Shown here piece by piece: positions 43,872-55,549 of a stretch of DNA of 64,000 nt; position 1 is the first letter of the stretch; every line of letters starts with the position of its first letter. The position numbers were made by a program, and so were the translations under genes. The notes below the pieces were generated by a model that was not told where the DNA came from, searched no databases, and saw only the letters and a program-made list of their open reading frames with translations. Origin of the DNA: Heracleum sosnowskyi (lineage: Eukaryota > Streptophyta > Magnoliopsida > Apiales > Apiaceae); NCBI GenBank assembly GCA_030848705.1, contig CM061237.1, forward strand, positions 85,431,910 to 85,495,909. Reading direction: 5' to 3'.

Positions 43872-43907
43872 TATGTGTTCAGGAATGCCTTTATGACTAA
43901 CATTAAA

Positions 43908-44816
43908 TCTTAATTATCTTATATTCTACTAAACTTTCTCTTTTTTCTGACAGACTAAACTTTCTCCTTAAATCAACTTACCATCTTAATATTCTCCTAA
44001 AATTTTTGTTCAAGTCAATTTACTATATTAATATTCTCTTAAACTTTCCCTTCTACCCAAACTTACCGTCCAAATATTTTCCTAAATTTTCTCTTAGAGT
44101 TCTCCTAAACTTATTATCATTTTAATATTCTCCTAAACTTATTTTTCAAGTCAAACTTAATTTTCTAAAATTTTGAATTAGTAAATAGAAAAAATCTAAA
44201 TTAACTTATATTCTCCTAAACTTTCTCCTTATGTCAAATTACCACAAGTTCGTAACATTAATTAAATTAATTGTCAAAAATATATTTAAATTAAATTTAG
44301 TGATATCATAAAATTGATTAATTGATGATATAATTTATTTAATGGATTAATACGTTATCTATAGGATTTTGTAACAACGAGAGAGAGGCTTAGTGGGAGA
44401 AAACATATATAACAAGAGAGTGTTTCACTAGGATAAACGTATAATATGCTAAATTTTGATATTAATGTTGTGTAATGTATTATAAAATATAAGTTGAATT
44501 TTGAGCAAAATAAAAATAATGATAAATATAATAATATTTCAAAATTCCAATTTGAATTTGATTTTATTATATAATATTTGAAATAATGTAAAATAATGAG
44601 AATATTAAACAATTGCCTTTTTCAATGTTTATTCAAAATTTCGATGAACGGCTTTGACAAAATGAAAAATTCAAAAGAGACCTTAAAATTATGTTAGAAA
44701 ACTTATTATTTATTGTATTTAAAAACATATTTTATAGGATTTTTTTAAGAAAATAGAAAAATATTATAAATTTGTACAAAATTATAGGATCGCTGGCGGA
44801 TTAGTAATCTAATATA
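43908..44816. other. AT-rich sequence, continuation of the 40010 repeat then unannotated
   Basis: 43908-44220 carries more TATTCTCCTAAA-type units. From 44220 to 44816 nothing is recognised beyond AT-rich intergenic DNA; frames here are low-complexity. Confidence 0.45.
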
Positions 44817-44950
44817 TCTATACTATATTATTAAAGACGAAACATTAAAAGTTTTGGTCGGTCGGTCGGTCGGTCGGTATTTGGGCCGATTCACGGGCCT
44901 ATCTATAATCAATTTATTAATAACCAATTACCTTTTTTCACTACATTACC

Positions 44951-45025
<75 letters not shown>

Positions 45026-45967
45026 AACCAAACCAACTCATCTTCTAAAAATAAAACGGGCAACATATATATAATATGGTAATATTATTATATATTTATA
45101 ACTGATTACCTTTTTCAGCTAAAACACAATATTTTTATATTTTTTTACCTAAAACAACTCATCTTATAAATAGGACACATATATGGAAACCAAGTTATTG
45201 ATAACCAATTACCTTTTTCAGCTAAATTATATTACCAATTTCATATATCTATTTAACTAAAACAAATCATTTTCTAAAAATAAGACGGGCAATATATATA
45301 TAAAATGGTAATATTATTATATATTTATAATCGACAGTTATGTGTTTTAGATTTTCTAACTAAAACAACTTATCTTCTAAATATAATACATGCAAAATAA
45401 ATATACAATGGTAATATTGTTTTATATAAATATTAATAAATAACAAGTTATTCTTTTCAGCTAAAACAAATTACCTCTTTTATATTTTCTAACTTAAACA
45501 ACTAATTTTCTAAAAGTAATGCAGACGTATATATAAAAAAATTAATATAATTTTATATAATTTTTAATAATTAACTAATTGTCTTTTTAAGGATATTACC
45601 TATTTATATTTTCTAACTGAAACAACTCATGTTGAAATTAAAAATAACACGGGCAAAAGATAGATATATTGGTAATATTATTATATTAAATTTATGAAAT
45701 TCATGTTTATTATAATTTTTTTAACATTCAATTTAAACGATATAATTAATTAAAATAAAAGTAATAGTATATTCAAATAAACTCGGTATATTGAACAAGC
45801 ACATATTTTGATATTTGCACTTGAGTCCCTTTTTAGATTTTTAAGAGTAAAAAAATACGAATCATTAGATATGTTATTTTAAAATATTTTATATTTTAAT
45901 ATCTAAAATACTACTATTGATTACGTCAATAATATATTAAATTTAAATATTATATTGTTATATTTAT

Positions 45968-46013
<46 letters not shown>

Positions 46014-46101
46014 TTTTATAAAATTATATATAATAACTAAAATCTAAATAAAAATAAGAAAATATTAAAGAAGACCGTGCATCGCACGGGATATAAGCTA
46101 G
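44817..46101 (+). mobile_element. Non-autonomous Helitron with internal repeats
   Basis: 1285 bp: 5' TCTATACTATATTATTAAAG after an A; 3' hairpin CCGTGCATCGCACGG (46075-46089), GATATAAGCTAG, then T. The interior has about five diverged ~170 bp units (AACTCATCTTCTAAAAATAA, ATGGTAATATTATTATAT, GATTACCTTTTTCAGCTAAA). A short GGTC/GGTCGGTCGG run lies at 44858-44878. Confidence 0.88.
44954..45022. repeat. (TA)n microsatellite
   Basis: About 34 TA units inside the Helitron. A shorter run lies at about 45975-46009. The frame across it is an artefact. Confidence 0.95.
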
Positions 46102-47329
46102 TACTATATTATTAAAGCTGAAACATTGAAAGTTTTGGTTTTCGGTTTTCGGTTTTTGGTTTTCGGTCGATTTTCGGTACTTTATTCTATATAATAAATA
46201 ATATAAAAACATAAAAATAGTAACTAGATGATTGCCTTTTATAATTAAAATATTTTTTTCTAACAAAATCTACTCTTTTTCTAAAAATATCACGACAATT
46301 ATCTTTAAATTAAAATATATTACCTTTTATATTTGTTATCACTAAAATCTCTGTTTTCCAAAAATATGAGGTGCAATCCTTATTTATTTATTTTAAAACC
46401 TATTTTAATACTCTATTTAATAAATAATAAAATAATACAAAAATAGTAACTAGCTGATTGCCTTTTATAATTAAAAAAAATTCTAACAAAATCTACTCAT
46501 TTTTCAAAAATATCACGTCAATTATCTTTAAATTAAAACATATTATCTTTTATATTTGTTATCACTAAAATCTCTATTTTCTAAAAATATGAGTTGCAAT
46601 CCTTACTTATTTATTTTAAAACATATTTTAATACTCTATTTAATAAATAATAAAATAATATAAAATAGTAACAAGTTGATTGCCTTTTATAGTTACAACA
46701 TTGTTTTCTAAAAAAATCTATTTCTTTTCCGAAAATATCACGGGAAATTATCTTTAAATTAAAATATATTACCTTTTTTATTTGTTATCATTAAAATTTC
46801 TTTTTTCCAAAAATATCAAGTATAACCCTTACTTATATTTTTTAAAACTTACTTTTAATTAGTTAAAAAAAACTTACCTATTTTAACAAGTCAGCGTATT
46901 TTTTTAACAAATACAATTAATATAATTAAAACACATCTAAAATATTACGGGCAGTTGCTTTTTTTTTAATTAAAATATATTAGTTTTTCTATTTGTCCTT
47001 ATTAAAAAAAACTTATTTATCTTAACATGTCAACGTATTTTTTTAATAAATACAATTAATATAATTAAAACACTTCTAAAAATATCACGGACAATTATTT
47101 TTTTTAATTAAAACATGTTAGCTTTTCTATATGTCCTTATTATTAATTTATTTTATTATAAAATAATATTAATAATAACTCATTTATCTTTCTCAGCCCC
47201 ATATGTATTTTTTTATATTTTTTTATGTTCCAATTAATATTTAAGTTTCTCATTTTATAATTTATCATATTAAATTTTACTTTTATCTTAATATTTTCTG
47301 TTCACATTAAATTTTTTAATTTATTAGAC
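46102..47329 (+). mobile_element. Second Helitron, head-to-tail with the preceding one, cut by copia 3
   Basis: Begins TACTATATTATTAAAGC directly after CTAG at 46101, lacking the terminal TCTA. It has about four units of roughly 200-230 bp (TTTGTTATCACTAAAATCTC, AATATCACG, TTTTAAAACCTATTTTAATA). No hairpin is seen before 47329; joined across the copia 3 insertion the sequence reads TTAGACTAGT, a possible CTAG end. Confidence 0.65.
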
Positions 47330-48780
47330 TGAAAGGCATATGCAATAGCCTATTTGTAATTCGAGGATTCTACTCAACTTAAACAAGAATGTAATAAGTA
47401 AATATTAGATTAAAGGTCACAGGAATCTCAGAGAGTTTTATCTATCAAGAGAATGGAGTATTAAAGTCATCTACAGACTTGAAGTTATTCTACATTGAAA
47501 GAAGTTCAATTTATTGTTCAAGCCTCAGTGAAGTATTCAAGAAAGTGGATTTACTACAGTGACAGAGATTTCCAGTTGGTGACAGAAGAAGTACAGGATA
47601 CTGAGTTTATTCAAAGCTAAAGAAAAGAAGCCACAGCTTTAAATGTTTTAAAGATGAAGAATTATCATTGAAGTCAGTTATTCATGAACCAGACAGTGCA
47701 TCGAATGACGACATCAATCAGTGGAATTAAATCATCTATATTCAGTGGTTTTGAGAAGATTGAAGAAGCTTGATATTTTAGATTAAATTCTGTTAATGTT
47801 AAATTAATAAATAATTTTAATTCTATAAGAATTAAATTTATTTATTAAATTAACTAATTTAGTTGACTAAATTATTTATTAACTTAATTCTCTAAAAGAA
47901 TTAATTTAACATTTAATTTAATCTAACTAATAAATTAAAAGGATTTTAATTTAGAATTTTCGGTATGACTTTTTTAAGTAATTCGGTATGACCTAACCTA
48001 CTGATTGTAGGTTCTACCGAAATGTTAATATCCAAAACACAATCATTTTGGTAGGTCATATAGTATGATTACTAAAGGTCATACAGAATGATTGCCAAGG
48101 TCATACAAGCTGTTTTGTGTATGTTCTACCGAAAAATGATGATTGGTATGCTAGGTCATACCTAATTCATTTTTCAGGTCATACAAGCTTATTTCCTAAG
48201 GTTCTACCGAAAGTGGTTGGAGTTACTTGAGGTCATACAAGACAGTCTTGCAGGTCATACAAGGCAAATGAATTTGCTTTTACCCGTGGCCAAAAATATA
48301 GAAAAGAGATAGACTTGTATCATCATATACACAGAACAGACATTTCTCTCTGAAGCAAGAACGGAAGAAAAGCTTTTGATCTCATTTCTTCTCAAGCAAT
48401 TAATTCTAGTTTGTATTGTTAAATCCATACCACTAGAAGTTGATTACTTGTATTGCTTTGATTATCTAGCGGATTTTTATCCCTAGAATTTATCTCGAAC
48501 TTGCTTTTAGCATTCGATCTTTTTATTACAAATATTAGAAAAGTTCATGTCGAATTTATTCTAAATTTGTATTAATTAGTTTGAGATAAATACTTTGTAA
48601 TCCTTATTGTATTTGCAACACCCTTCAAGTTTAATATAGTTTATATTTAACTTGAATTTTGTTTCATTTATATTCCGCCTTAATTTGTTCTAAATTGTTA
48701 AATTATTCAAAGAACAAATTTCGATAAAACGGTATAGTTTGTATTCAACCCCCCTTCTACAAACTTATCAGGACCTAACA
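47330..48780 (+). repeat. 5' LTR of copia 3
   Basis: TGAAAGGCATATGC ... GGACCTAACA. The first ~500 bp and last ~400 bp are clearly related to the copia 2 LTR; the middle is not. A weak TATA-like AAATATAGAAAAG lies at 48294-48306. Confidence 0.94.
47960..48270. repeat. GGTCATAC / TTCTACCGAAA motif array in the LTR of copia 3
   Basis: Seven GGTCATA and two inverted TATGAC words plus three TTCTACCGAAA and two inverted TTCGGTA words in about 310 bp. Repeated in the 3' LTR (about 58184-58494). Confidence 0.85.
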
Positions 48781-48795
48781 ATTGGCATCAGAGCC
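48781..48795 (+). promoter_or_regulatory. Primer binding site of copia 3 (tRNA-iMet type)
   Basis: ATTGGCATCAGAGCC directly after the 5' LTR, identical to that of copia 2. Confidence 0.85.
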
Positions 48796-48879
48796 TTTTG
48801 ATTGATATACAAATCAAAGATCCAATTGTTTGAGAATTTATTAACTCTGAAATTTTTATTTTTCTAAAAATCTCAAAAG

Positions 48880-51129
48880 ATGTCTACTACACAGAAAGTT
48901 GGTACTGTCAAAATCCCAATGTTCAGCAAGGAGCATTATCCAATGTGGAAGAAGAAAATGCTCCTATTTCTTAAGGTTGCAAATCCTAAATACATTGATG
49001 TGATGAAGAGTGGTCCCAAAATCCCTATGATTATTGAGGAAGAGCTAAAAGTGGATAACATTGTTACTAGGGCTGCTAGGATGTACCCTAAGGATCCCAA
49101 GGATTTCACTCCTGGTGAAAAAGAGGATGTTACCTTGGATTCCTGTCTTCAGTTGATCCTTATTGATAGTCTTGATCCTATCATGCATAATCATGTCCTA
49201 AATTGTGATACTGCCAAACACATTTGGGAAACCATAGAGATAATCAACGAGGGAACATAGGAAGTTAGGGAGAATATGCTGGAAATTCTCACTTCACAAT
49301 ATGAGCATTTCAGATCAAACCCTGGTGAAGGTATCTCTCAGGTTTTTGAGAGATATAATAAATTAATCAATGATCTGAATCTCAATGGGAAGCACTACAC
49401 CAACAAGGAGATTAACAAGAAGTTCCTTCTTACACTTCCACCTCATTTGGAGCACAAAATATCTGCCATTAGAGAAGCAAGAGATATGAATGAGATTGCT
49501 TTGGAGAGATTGTATGGTGTTCTCAAGACCTATGAGCTGGAGCAGATTCAACAAAGGGAGCTGTATGGAACTGGGAAGATTGTTAGTACTTCTACTGCAC
49601 TGGCTGCTGAAGTCCCACAGAAACTGGAAGTGAAGGCTGTTCAACCTTCCAGTTCTAACATGAATGTTATTGATGCTGAATATGGATTAACATCCATTGA
49701 TCAATCTGGTGGTGACTTCTATTCTTTAGAAGAACTTGATCAGCTGGAGGATGGTGATTTGGCTTTGATAGTCAGGAAGTTTGGGAAGTTCAGATTCAAG
49801 AGGAATCCCAATCTTAAGTTTAGACCCAGATTTCAGATAGGTGGATCTTCCTCTTCAAGTGGCACAAGGGGTGGCTACAAAACTGGAACTGTGGAAAGGA
49901 GCACAATCAGATGCTACAATTGCAATGAGTTGGGTCACTTTGCTACTGAATGTAAAAAGCCAAAGCAAGTGACAAGGAACTCATTTGATTCTAGCAAGAA
50001 GAACAAGATTGGGAAAGCCTATGTTGCTGAGGGAAAGAGTTGGGATGACACTGACAGTGAAGATGAAGAAGTTGGGAATCTTGCACTCATGGCAATAGGA
50101 GACAAACTCTTTGAGTCCATGTTATCTCCACCCAACATGTCTAAGGTAAAATTCACTGATACTGAAATGATTCGTCATCTTGGTGATACTTTAAGTTGTG
50201 CACGCACTGAAAATGATAGAATAATTCTTTTAAACACAAATCTTGAAAATGAGATAAAAGAATTAAAACTAGTGCATATTAATCAAGATGAACTCACTAA
50301 AAATGTAGCAGTTCTTGAGAAAAGGGTTAAATTGTATCAACAACTGGAAACCATTCTCAAAGATCAGATTAGTGAGCTTAAGACCAAAGCTAATGCCTAT
50401 TACAACTCTTGTAAGACGGCTAAAGAAATTTTTAATAAACAAGCTATTGGTAATCATGTCAGTATAGGTTATGATTACAATGAGGCCATTGGATTGCTTG
50501 GAATTAATTCCCCCTGTAGAGTCAGATCTGAAGGAAGGAGTGTTCCATATGTGCTTAAGGGTATTGAAACACCCTTCTGTAAGGAGTCCGAGGCAGATCC
50601 TCTGAATGAATACTCTATCATTATTGCTGGGGAGATTCGTGAAGAAGATATTACTTTGGAAGTTGCACAGTCCAAAAAGTGTATATCTGATATTCCAGTC
50701 AAAGTTGCTACAACTAAAAAGACTAAATCAGATATCCATAAGTTGGATCAAAACAACTGTAGAACTAACATGCCTGCTGTTAATTCTTCTCATAAAGCAT
50801 GTGGTGTGATTAATTGCATGTCTTGTGCTTTCAATGTTATGTATGCTTATTTTAATAGTAAGCATGTATCTAGTGATAAGACTGCTCCACGTCAACATGT
50901 TAATAATAAGAAGCATGTTAAAGCAAAGACTACTAGTCCTCCTCAGACTAGAGTGGATTCATTTATCCCTAAGCCTACTCAGAAATGTGTTAAGGCTGGC
51001 TATAAATGGAAACGCTCTTATGTGAAAGAGGTTGAAGTAGTTTTAGCTAAAAATGTTGTTTTGCCTGACAAAGGCCAGTTCTTTAAGTATGCCGGACCCA
51101 ATCAATTTTGGGCTCCGAAGAAGGTCTAA
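48880..51129 (+). pseudogene. gag: gag of copia 3, one premature stop
   Basis: About 750 codons from the ATG at 48880 (MSTTQKVGTVKIPMFS) with one in-frame TAG at 49258-49260, where copia 2 has glutamate. UBN2-type capsid domain (FERYNKLINDL, LPPHLEHKISAIREA), zinc knuckle CYNCNELGHFATEC near 49912-49955, an acidic WDDTDSEDEE block, then a coiled-coil C-terminal half with LVHINQDELTKNVAVLEKR. The length is that of SIRE-type Gag. Apart from the stop it looks complete, so it may have been active recently. Confidence 0.9.
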
Positions 51130-54100
51130 TCAATTTGATATTGCAGGGAGTTAAACAGGTAAACCGTGTTATATGGATTCTTGACAATGGCTGTTCAAGG
51201 CATATGACCGGAGATAGAGCCCTGCTATCAGATTTGGTTGAGAAAGCTGGCCCAGTAGTTACCTTTGGAGATAACAGCAAGGGTATTACGAAAGGATATG
51301 GCTGTTTGAAGTACGGAAATGTTATCATTGAAGATGTTTCTTTTGTGGAAGGTCTAACGTTCAATCTTCTCAGCATCAGTCAGTTCTGTGACAGAGGATA
51401 TTCGGTTTCCTTTGAAAGAGAGAAGTGTCATATCCTTCACAAGAAGAATGGAAAGCCTGCTCTTCAAGGAGTAAGGAAAGGTGACTTGTTCATAGCTGAT
51501 CTTAACTCTGGATTCAAAGATGAAGTTAATTGTTTTTATGCTAAAGCTTCATCAGATGATAGTTGGCTATGGCACAAGAAGATGTCTCACCTTAACTTCA
51601 AAACCATGAACTCTTTAGTCAAGAGGGAATTGGTTAGAGGTTTGCCTCAGATGGAATTTACACAGGAAGGACTGTGTGAGGCATGTCAGAAAGGAAAGTC
51701 AAAGAAAGCTTCTCACAAGGGCACTGACACATCATCAATAACTGAACCTCTTCAGCTACTGCACATGGATTTGTTTGGTCCAGTTAATGTGATGTCCATG
51801 TCAAAGACGCAATATGCACTTGTGATTGTTGATGACTTTTCAAAATATACATGGGTTTTATTCCTACATTCCAAGGATGAGACCCCATACCTGGTGATTG
51901 GCCATATAAAGTTGATTGAGCTGGATTCTAGATTCCCTGTTAGAGCCATAAGGTCAGATAATGGTACTGAATTCAAGAATGCCATTCTAAATGACTTTTG
52001 TGCTGATAAAGGAATAACAAGACAGTATTCTGCCCCTAGAACTCCTCAACAAAATGGAGTAGTGGAAAGAAAGAATCGTACATTGATTGAAGCTGCAAAG
52101 ACTATGTTAAGTGAGTCCAAACTTCCAACGTACTTTTGGGCTGAAGCAGCGAATACAGCTTGTTATACTCAGAATCGAACTTTAATCAACAAGGAGTTAA
52201 TGAAGACTCCGTATGAGATCATGAACAACAAGATACCAACTGTCAAGTACTTTCATGTATTTGGAGCAAAATGCTTTGTGCTTATAGATGACAATGTGAA
52301 ACGTGGCAAGTTTGATGCAAAGGCACAAGAAGCTATTTTTGTTGGTTATTCCAGAAGATCTTACAGAGTCTACTTGGTTGGCAGTCACACAGTAAAGGAA
52401 AGTGTCAATGTTACTTTTGATGACACTAAATTCCCTAATATCCAAACAGCAGATTCATCTGAGAAAATGAAGTTTGATAACTTGCCAGACTCAGATTCAG
52501 ATGATGAAGCCCCACCTGAAGTTATTGCTGGTGATGATAATAACAATGATGATAATGATCATGGTGATGGTGATGGTGGTGGAAACACTGGTAACAATGG
52601 AGATACCACCAACACTGGAGAAGAATCATCAAGGCAATCAAGCAATAACTCAGGGGGAGCAAATGAAGGATCAACTAGTCACTCACAACATCAAAGTGAA
52701 ACTCAAGGCGAATCATCAAGATCAAATCTTCCAAGACAGACTATATGGAATAAAGCTCATCCTTTTGAGATGATCATTGGTGATCCAGATGTTGGAGTTA
52801 AAACTAGAAGTGCTTCTCAGAATGAATGTCATTTCTCAGCATTTTTATCTAAAATGGAGCCAAAGAAAACTGAGGAAGCACTGACTGATCCAGATTGGGT
52901 GATTGCTATGCAAGATGAACTCAATCAATTTGAACAACAACAAGTCTGGAAGCTTGTACCCAGGCCAAAGAACAAGAAAGTAGTTGGTACTAGATGGGTA
53001 TACAGGAACAAGCTAGATGAGGATGGCATTGTTACAAGGAACAAGGCAAGACTGGTTGCACAAGGTTATTCTCAAGCTGAAGGCATTGATTATGATGAAA
53101 CCTATGCACCAGTGGCTCGACTTGAGGCCATCAGGATGTTCTTAGCATTTGCTGCTTACTCCAATTTTAAAGTCTATCAAATGGATGTTAAGAGTGCATT
53201 CCTGAATGGTGAGCTTGATGAAGAAGTGTATGTGGAACAGCCCCCTGGCTTTGAAAATCAGGAGCTGCTGGACTTTGTGTACTTTCTCTTCAAGGCTATC
53301 TATGGTCTCAAACAAGCCCCAAGAAAATGGTATGACACTCTCTCTGGTTTTCTTTTAGAAAATGGTTTTGTTAGAGGTATCATAGACAAAACTCTTTTTT
53401 CAAAGAAACACAAAAGTGATATGATATTAGTCCAAGTCTATGTGGATGACATCATATTTGGGTCTACTAGTGATAATCTCTGTAAGAGATTTGCTGAGCT
53501 TATGCAGAGTAAGTTTGAAATGAGTATGATGGGTGAGCTGAAGTTCTTTCTTGGATTACAAGTAAGTCAAAGGTCAAATGGTATATTTATTTGTCAATCC
53601 AAGTATCTTAAAGAACTCCTCAAGAAGTATCACATGGAGGATTCAGCATCATCAAGGACTCCATCTTCAACAGCCATCAAACTTGGAGCTTCTGACAAAT
53701 TTATCAAGGTAGATGTTAAAAGCTACAGAGGTATGATTGGCTCCTTACTCTATCTTACTGCTAGTAGACCAGATATTATGTATGCTACATGCTTGTGTGC
53801 AAGTGTAACACCCCAGTCCCACATCGAGTAGATTTGGGATTTCTGTTCAGTTTATAAGGCAAAGCACTACTACTAATTAGCACCAACAAAATCATGATAT
53901 TTTGGGGGCCTGTGGTGGGCTAGTCGTTACCCAAGTTGGCTGCGTTTGGGCTAGTTGGCTTCGGCTTATTCGGACTCGGAATCGGGATTTGACCCGATTT
54001 TCGAAAAAGGCTCGGGATTTGACCCGGGTTGTCACATATGGTATCAGAGCCGACTCTCGAAAGTTTGATGCGTCAAGTTGCCGGAGGTGGGGACACGAAG

Positions 54101-55079
54101 GCTGGTGGTATTATCCCACAATGGACAGAGGTCCGGAGGTGGGGACACGAAGCCAGCCGGTATTATCCCACAATGGCTAGGGAGGAACGATCTTGGAACC
54201 TATGGGCTATCCGTTCAGGCTTGACGAGGACGTCAAGAGTTTAAGTGGGGGAGTTTGTAACACCCCAGTCCCACATCGAGTAGATTTGGGATTTCTGTTC
54301 AGTTTATAAGGCAAAGCACTACTACTAATTAGCACCAACAAAATCATGATATTTTGGGGGCCTGTGGTGGGCTAGTCGTTACCCAAGTTGGCTGCGTTTG
54401 GGCTAGTTGGCTTCGGCTTATTCGGACTCGGAATCGGGATTTGACCCGATTTTCGAAAAAGGCTCAGGATTTGACCCGGGTTGTCACAGCAAGGTTCCAA
54501 GCGGACCCTAGAGATGTACATCTCGTTGTTGTTAAAAGAATCTTGAGATATCTTAAGGGTACACCTAACTTAGGTATCTGGTACCCTAAAGATTCTGATT
54601 TTAATCTTGTTGGATATACAGATTCTGATTATGCAGGTAGTGTTGTGGATAGAAAGAGTACCTCTAGGAGTTGTCAATTCCTAGGAGGTAGGTTGATTTC
54701 CTGGTATAGCAAGAAACAGCAAACAATTTCCAATTCAACAGCAGAAGCTGAATATATTGCTGCTGGAAGCTGTTGTGCTCAGATCTTATGGATAAGGAAT
54801 CAATTAAAGGACTATGGCTTTGCATTAGACAAAATTCCCATTTTGTGTGATAATACAAGTGCCATAGCAATCTCCAACAACCCTGTGCAGCACTCGAGAA
54901 CGAAGCACATTGATATCAGGTATCATTTTATCAGAGAACATGTCATGAATGGAACTGTGGAGTTACACTTTGTACCCACAGAAGAACAGACTGCAGATAT
55001 ATTCACTAAATCTGTTGACGAATCCACATTTATCAAGTTAGTTGGTAAATTGGGTATGTTAAACAGTCTTAGTGATTAA
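51108..55079 (+). pseudogene. pol: pol of copia 3, interrupted by the TRIM
   Basis: Coding parts are 51108-53803 and 54489-55079. The insertion plus duplicated target is 690 bp, so the frame is kept on both sides. Domains as in copia 2: protease WILDNGCSRHMTGD (Asn where copia 2 has Ser in the D-S/T-G triad), zinc finger CEACQKGKSKKASHKG, integrase HMDLFGPV...DNGTEF...NGVVERKNR, RT with WYDTLSGFLLENG and VYVDDIIFGST, RNase H with SNSTAEAEYIAAGS and DNTSAIAISNNPVQH. No other stop was seen up to 53803. The frame opens within gag by a 22 bp overlap with no ATG. Confidence 0.93.
53804..54488 (+). mobile_element. TRIM (miniature LTR retrotransposon)
   Basis: 685 bp: two 233 bp LTRs (53804-54036, 54256-54488) starting TGTAACACCCCAG and ending GGTTGTCACA, differing at one position by eye, with TSD GCAAG (53799-53803 and 54489-54493). 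PBS TGGTATCAGAGC at 54039-54050 (tRNA-iMet); PPT AAGTGGGGGAGTT at 54243-54255. The 219 bp interior has no coding sequence and includes an imperfect ~43 bp tandem repeat around GGAGGTGGGGACACGAAG and TATTATCCCACAATGG. It must be mobilised in trans. Confidence 0.95.
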
Positions 55080-55549
55080 CAATATCTCTGTCATGTTTGT
55101 TCTTTCAAAATCATTTTTTCTTGCTGATATTGAATGATATATTTTGCCAATTCTTGTTTTTGTATAAAGCTTGTTAATTTAAATATTCTGAATAATTTAT
55201 TTTCTTTAAAAATACTTTTCTCATATTTTTTAAGTAGAGAAACTTATTTTTATTGAAAATTTATTTATTTAAGAATCATTTAAGTTAGTTTCAGATTGTA
55301 AATATTGTTGTTTAAATATTTCTGCAAGTTTATATTATTTTTATGCATTTGTATAATATTCTGCAGTTTTATAAGCCTGTAAATAGTTTCCTGTAAATAT
55401 TTTTTTATTATTGTATTTTATTTTTATTGCTTATTAGTTATTATCTTTTATTTTCTATTTGTCTTAGTTATTTTGTGTAAATATATTGTATATATTATTT
55501 TTGATCTAGCTCTTGCTTAGCTGAAAATTCAGTGCCAAATCCAATTCAG
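55080..55549. other. AT-rich spacer after pol (copia 3)
   Basis: Non-coding, matching 24951-25393 in reverse complement. Nothing else recognised. Confidence 0.5.

Larger units (their letters stand above)
41433..43902 (-). repeat. Solo LTR 1, interrupted by solo LTR 2
   Basis: On the plus strand it begins TGTTGAGTATGAG (41433) and ends TTATGACTAACA (43902), with TSD TTAAA at 41428-41432 and 43903-43907. LTR 1 itself is 41433-42597 plus 43877-43902, about 1.19 kb. Orientation is inferred from the GGGGGGTGAATA and ATGCGGAAT words shared in order with the minus-strand LTRs of copia 2. No internal domain is present, so it is a solo LTR. Confidence 0.88.

Noticed and set aside
42598..43902. Solo LTR 2 ending at 43902
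   Set aside because: TGTTAG...CTAACA looked like a good pair of ends, but there is no TSD. The end at 43871 gives TSD TATGT and leaves 43877-43902 as the tail of LTR 1, whose TSD TTAAA then also fits.
44854..45048. Frame of 64 codons
   Set aside because: Mostly Tyr-Ile repeats from the (TA)n microsatellite.
51124..51146. A 23 bp 'intron' (GTCTAATC...TTGCAG) joining gag to pol in frame
   Set aside because: Removing it would fuse the frames, but plant introns are not this short. A frameshift at the overlap is more reasonable.
53902..54244. Two open frames inside the TRIM (92 and 71 codons)
   Set aside because: They span LTR and PBS sequence and have no domain. TRIMs are non-coding.
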